From: Methylophaga sp. 41_12_T18
GTDB taxonomy: Bacteria > Pseudomonadota > Gammaproteobacteria > Nitrosococcales > Methylophagaceae
Length of the DNA: 33,363 nucleotides
Assembly: GCA_002163115.1 (NCBI GenBank)
Contig: MAAI01000023.1
Span: forward strand, 1-33,363
Direction of reading: 5' to 3'
The position numbers and the translations under genes were made by a program. Within the stretch, counting starts at the first letter, position 1. Each line of letters starts with the position of its first letter. Below are positions 32,779 through 33,363 of the stretch, piece by piece. The notes under the pieces are model-generated. The model was not told where the DNA came from. It saw nothing but the letters and a program-made list of their open reading frames with translations, and made no database searches.

Positions 32779-32854
32779 ACATAACAAGGCAATGCAACGG
32801 ACAAAAAGTAATTCGTTTTAAACTATTTTCTTCTCTAAATTTAGGCTGTTAACG
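32779..32854 (+). repeat. Degenerate attC-like site 3
   Basis: ACATAAC (32779-32785) followed by AAGGCAATGCAACGGAC resembles the left half of a Vibrio/Shewanella-type attC, and GGCTGTTAACG (32844-32854) could be its right end. The inner arms pair only poorly. A later GTTAGCT at 32861 is an alternative right core. It lies where an attC should be, after the reversed toxin-antitoxin cassette. Confidence 0.45.
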
Positions 32855-32875
32855 GAGTAAGTTAGCTCTAGATTT

Positions 32876-33363
32876 TTAAGTTAGCTTGTTTGCTAATTGA
32901 TCTTTGATTAACTCACAAAAGTTTTCAGCCGTTCTTTTTCTAATCCCATTCTTAGTCATCAGTATGCCAATTGTTCTAGGTGCAAGCTCAGGGTCTAAAT
33001 CAAACAGTGCCAGTCTATGTTTTGACTTTAGCATTGAAAAGGCTTCTGGCAGAATACTAAAAGATAAACCGCTTTCGACTAAGTCAAGAATGAAAGAGAT
33101 GGTATTAACTTCAGTAATATTGGAATACTGAATATGGTTATCTGCAAAGTAGGTATTGACGATTCTTCTTGTTTCAAAATGCTCCGGAAGCAGAACCGCT
33201 TTTAGGTTATGGGATTTTCCTGACATTATGTCTGGTGCCAAGTCAGCGTGGTTCGGTGAAACCAGCAACTTCCAGTTTTCGGTAAATAACTTTTCAAACT
33301 GAATGTTTTTATATTCTTTTTTCAAGATGAAACCAATACCAATATCTATTTCACCATTAGACA
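32876..33363 (-). CDS. LysR-type regulator, substrate-binding domain (N-terminus outside the window)
   Basis: The frame stays open to the right edge, giving 161 residues of the effector domain and no DNA-binding domain in view. SNGEIDIGIGF, then FEKLFTENWKLLVSPNHADLAP, and later SFILDLVESGLSFSILPEAF are the LysR co-inducer domain pattern (G-E-x-D-x-G-I, L-V-S-x-x-H, V-x-x-G-x-G-x-x-x-L-P). The ligand is unknown. Whether it is a further cassette or host chromosome cannot be told from this end; its stop lies 21 bases after the candidate attC 3. Confidence 0.88.
   Translation of the reverse strand, partial: SNGEIDIGIGFILKKEYKNIQFEKLFTENWKLLVSPNHADLAPDIMSGKSHNLKAVLLPEHFETRRIVNTYFADNHIQYSNITEVNTISFILDLVESGLSFSILPEAFSMLKSKHRLALFDLDPELAPRTIGILMTKNGIRKRTAENFCELIKDQLANKLT

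Larger units (their letters stand above)
30629..32854 (+). mobile_element. Integron gene-cassette cluster without visible integrase (CALIN-like)
   Basis: Three compact units each end in an attC-like site in the same orientation: an ORF at 30650 with attC at 31392-31490, an ORF at 31509 with attC at 32115-32193, and a reversed toxin-antitoxin pair with a degenerate attC at 32779-32854. Stop codons lie within or a few bases before the attC, and starts lie just after the core, as in real cassettes. No intI is in the window; it could lie beyond the right edge, or be absent as in clusters of attC lacking integrases. Confidence 0.7.

Overview
The window looks like chromosome from a low-GC gammaproteobacterium, probably marine. 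YoaA, EttA and RlmF are all of the gammaproteobacterial type, and the DUF3010 protein and the DUF3391/HD-GYP protein fit that group. The species cannot be named from the sequence. No rRNA, tRNA, CRISPR array, complete insertion sequence or integron integrase is visible.

Layout. (1) 0.0-6.0 kb, + strand: the tail of an unknown gene and its terminator, then a tight four-gene run (nuclease-fold-like DUF6998-type protein, LemA, a GIDE/EF-hand membrane protein, and the iron-sulfur helicase YoaA), then a TetR regulator coupled to a YdjM-type membrane hydrolase. (2) 6.0-9.9 kb: an HD-GYP c-di-GMP phosphodiesterase, a DUF3010 protein, a glutathione S-transferase, and a - strand cluster (pterin carbinolamine dehydratase, DUF6494, DUF2237, VOC). 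(3) 10.1-14.1 kb: gcvT and gcvP of the glycine cleavage system, without gcvH. (4) 14.1-16.4 kb: a gene-poor stretch, a small arginine-rich repeat protein preceded by an 11-residue leader ORF, and a LuxR-type regulator. Both genes carry the same 12-bp core upstream (CCCCTCTTTTTG), centred near -42 of a predicted promoter, which suggests a small regulon. (5) 16.5-19.2 kb: ettA and rlmF.

(6) 19.3-24.3 kb, - strand: a MocR-type regulator, then ccoG, a sulfite reductase hemoprotein and a DUF934 protein, probably co-transcribed. (7) 24.6-30.0 kb, - strand: a six-gene operon with the order, sizes and motifs of mxaRSACKL, the MoxR ATPase/von Willebrand module that methylotrophs use to mature methanol dehydrogenase. 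The dehydrogenase genes themselves are not in the window. A large hairpin ends the operon.

(8) 30.1-33.4 kb: an accessory stretch best read as integron gene cassettes without a visible integrase (a CALIN-type cluster). Two convincing attC sites and one degenerate one separate three cassettes: a two-TM membrane protein, an unrecognised protein with a faint integrase-core look, and a reversed RelE/Phd toxin-antitoxin pair. A LysR regulator runs off the right edge. Tandem 23/24-bp repeats near 30.13 kb lie at the border between the mxa operon and this region.

The most novel candidates are the cassette cluster with its unknown cargo, the LuxR/repeat-protein pair with shared promoter elements, and the mxa-type maturation operon without its usual client.
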